A stretch of DNA of 51,747 nt, taken from assembly GCA_018823415.1 (NCBI GenBank), contig JAHJIN010000377.1, forward strand, positions 1 to 51,747, written 5' to 3'. Shown piece after piece: positions 50,672 through 51,747 of the stretch. The notes beneath the pieces are model-generated. The model searched no databases, had not been told where the DNA came from, and saw only the letters and a program-made list of their open reading frames with translations. Position 1 is the first letter of the stretch. Every line of letters starts with the position of its first letter. Source of the stretch: Chloroflexota bacterium. Lineage in GTDB: Bacteria; Chloroflexota; JAHJIN01. A program made the position numbers and the translations under genes.

Positions 50672-51747
50672 ATGCGACACTATATGCTGGCTATCTGCGG
50701 ATTGATCCTGGCGCTTTTGGCCGCCGGTTGTGAGGCTGCCCAGCCTTCTGTGGTGCCGGCGTCAGCGACGCCGGCGGCTGTGCCCCCCACGGCTACGTTT
50801 TCCCCACCTACGGTTCCTCCCACCGCCAGCCCTACACCGCCGATGGGTACACCAACTGCCACTCCTCTGCCGCCGCTTAGTGGCAGTGGTGGCGGCGTGA
50901 TCGCTTTTGGCTCTGATCGTAGTGGGCGGCCGGGCATCTATGTGATGAATGCGGATGGCAGCGATCAGTGGTTGGTGACGGACAAGGATAATGCGGCGGG
51001 CCCGGCTTTTTCACCCGATGGCGCACGGATTGCTTATCATATTTCGACTGCTTACATGGGAAGAATTCTCACGATAAACGTCGATGGCAGTGATCAGCAG
51101 AAAGTTTATTCTCAAAATCGTGCGATGAGTGCCCCTGATTGGTCGCCGGATGGGAAACGGATCGTTTTCATCCTTCATACTCACGTATACTTTAGTATCT
51201 CCGTTGTAGATACTGATGGCAGCAACTTGCGGCAGTTGACATTCCCGGTCCCCAACCAGATCAATTCTGATCCAGGCTGGTCACCGGATGGCCAGCGGAT
51301 CGTCTTTGCTTCGGACCGCAAGGGTGACGATGAGATCTATATCATGGACGCCGATGGCACCAATGTGCAGCAAGTGACCGACAATGACGCCGCAGATTTG
51401 TGGCCGGCCTGGTCGCCTGACGGCACCCAGATCGCCTTTGCCTCCGACCGCGACGGCAACTGGGATATCTACGTGATGGATGTTAACGGCGGCAATGTCC
51501 GGCGGCTGACGGATGACCCGGCTCAGGATCAGGCACCGGCCTGGTCGCCTGATGGCACACGAATGGCCTTCACTTCTGATCGCGACGGCAACTGGGAAAT
51601 CTATACCATGACTCCCCTGAAAAAACTAGCTGATTCCAGGGATCCAAGCCGGTTGAGAAGGGGTGAACAGGTGCAAGAGAACTTGGACTTGGCGCCAAAG
51701 AGAACCAAAAAGAGAAGAGCCGGACTCGCCGGTATCGTTTTCTGTCC
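50672..51747 (+). CDS. PD40 propeller lipoprotein, partial at window end
   Basis: ATG 50672 follows AAAGGAGGAG. The protein is open to the last base (358 codons seen). Signal peptide ALLAAGCE, Pro/Thr linker, LSGSGGG hinge and five complete PD40 blades are followed by a sixth that reaches EIYTM. There the typical NADGT turn is replaced by TPLKKLADSRD and a strongly basic tail (LAPKRTKKRRAGLAG) that does not resemble the rest. The tail suggests a fusion or a recombination join; the true end lies outside the window. Confidence 0.85.
   Translation, partial: MRHYMLAICGLILALLAAGCEAAQPSVVPASATPAAVPPTATFSPPTVPPTASPTPPMGTPTATPLPPLSGSGGGVIAFGSDRSGRPGIYVMNADGSDQWLVTDKDNAAGPAFSPDGARIAYHISTAYMGRILTINVDGSDQQKVYSQNRAMSAPDWSPDGKRIVFILHTHVYFSISVVDTDGSNLRQLTFPVPNQINSDPGWSPDGQRIVFASDRKGDDEIYIMDADGTNVQQVTDNDAADLWPAWSPDGTQIAFASDRDGNWDIYVMDVNGGNVRRLTDDPAQDQAPAWSPDGTRMAFTSDRDGNWEIYTMTPLKKLADSRDPSRLRRGEQVQENLDLAPKRTKKRRAGLAGIVFC

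Noticed and set aside
1..51747. CRISPR arrays, rRNA or tRNA genes
   Set aside because: No regularly spaced repeats and no cloverleaf or rRNA-like sequence were recognised on either strand.

Overview
The window looks like chromosomal DNA from a Chloroflexota bacterium, most likely Anaerolineae-like. This is inferred from the high-GC composition, the many lipoproteins whose lipobox Cys is followed by a long Pro/Thr/Ala linker of the PTATPVPPT type, and the very large multi-PAS/GAF sensor kinase. No rRNA, tRNA or CRISPR array is visible, and I made no database comparison. Nearly every gene is on the plus strand; the one clear exception is an IS4-family transposase.

Region 1 (1-6567) is a compact, partly translationally coupled gene group: a six-TM histidine kinase carrying the GGxxNPF motif known from the RegB/PrrB family, a small lipoprotein behind a plausible sigma70 promoter, a GT39-like membrane glycosyltransferase, a multi-TM protein of unknown role, a HAD-family hydrolase and a SAM methyltransferase with a C-terminal zinc ribbon. 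A perfect 16-bp parS (ParB-binding) sequence lies inside the first codons of the methyltransferase. Region 2 (6805-10467) is a 1220-residue GAF/PAS sensor kinase. Region 3 (10468-11974) is a scar zone with unrecognised short frames, a truncated DUF3795 gene, and the tail of a WD40 gene without a start.

Region 4 (12020-51747, running off the end) is the main feature: about 30 consecutive same-strand genes, almost all encoding lipoproteins with the plan signal peptide - lipobox Cys - Pro/Thr linker - variable extracytoplasmic domain. The domains are six-bladed PD40/TolB-like propellers, WD40 propellers, W-x-KTFGG/DGGY-repeat propellers, FGE-sulfatase folds lacking the catalytic Cys pair, a caspase-like peptidase, an M1 metallopeptidase, a class C beta-lactamase fold, DJ-1/PfpI domains, two alpha/beta hydrolases, two metallo-beta-lactamase folds, a LolA-like domain, and a right-handed beta-helix protein anchored by a C-terminal TM segment. 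Three genes without signal peptides are embedded (DUF3795, GNAT, GyrI-like plus Cys-rich domain).

The array shows repeated signs of module shuffling: signal peptides and linkers swapped between domain types, identical 30-bp linker words in unrelated genes, a fused double FGE gene next to a near-identical single copy, orphan gene tails in intergenic gaps, two frameshifted genes, and an IS inserted in a MITE-like element at 47151-48438. I infer a surface-display locus that diversifies by recombination. What the displayed proteins bind or cut cannot be read from the sequence.
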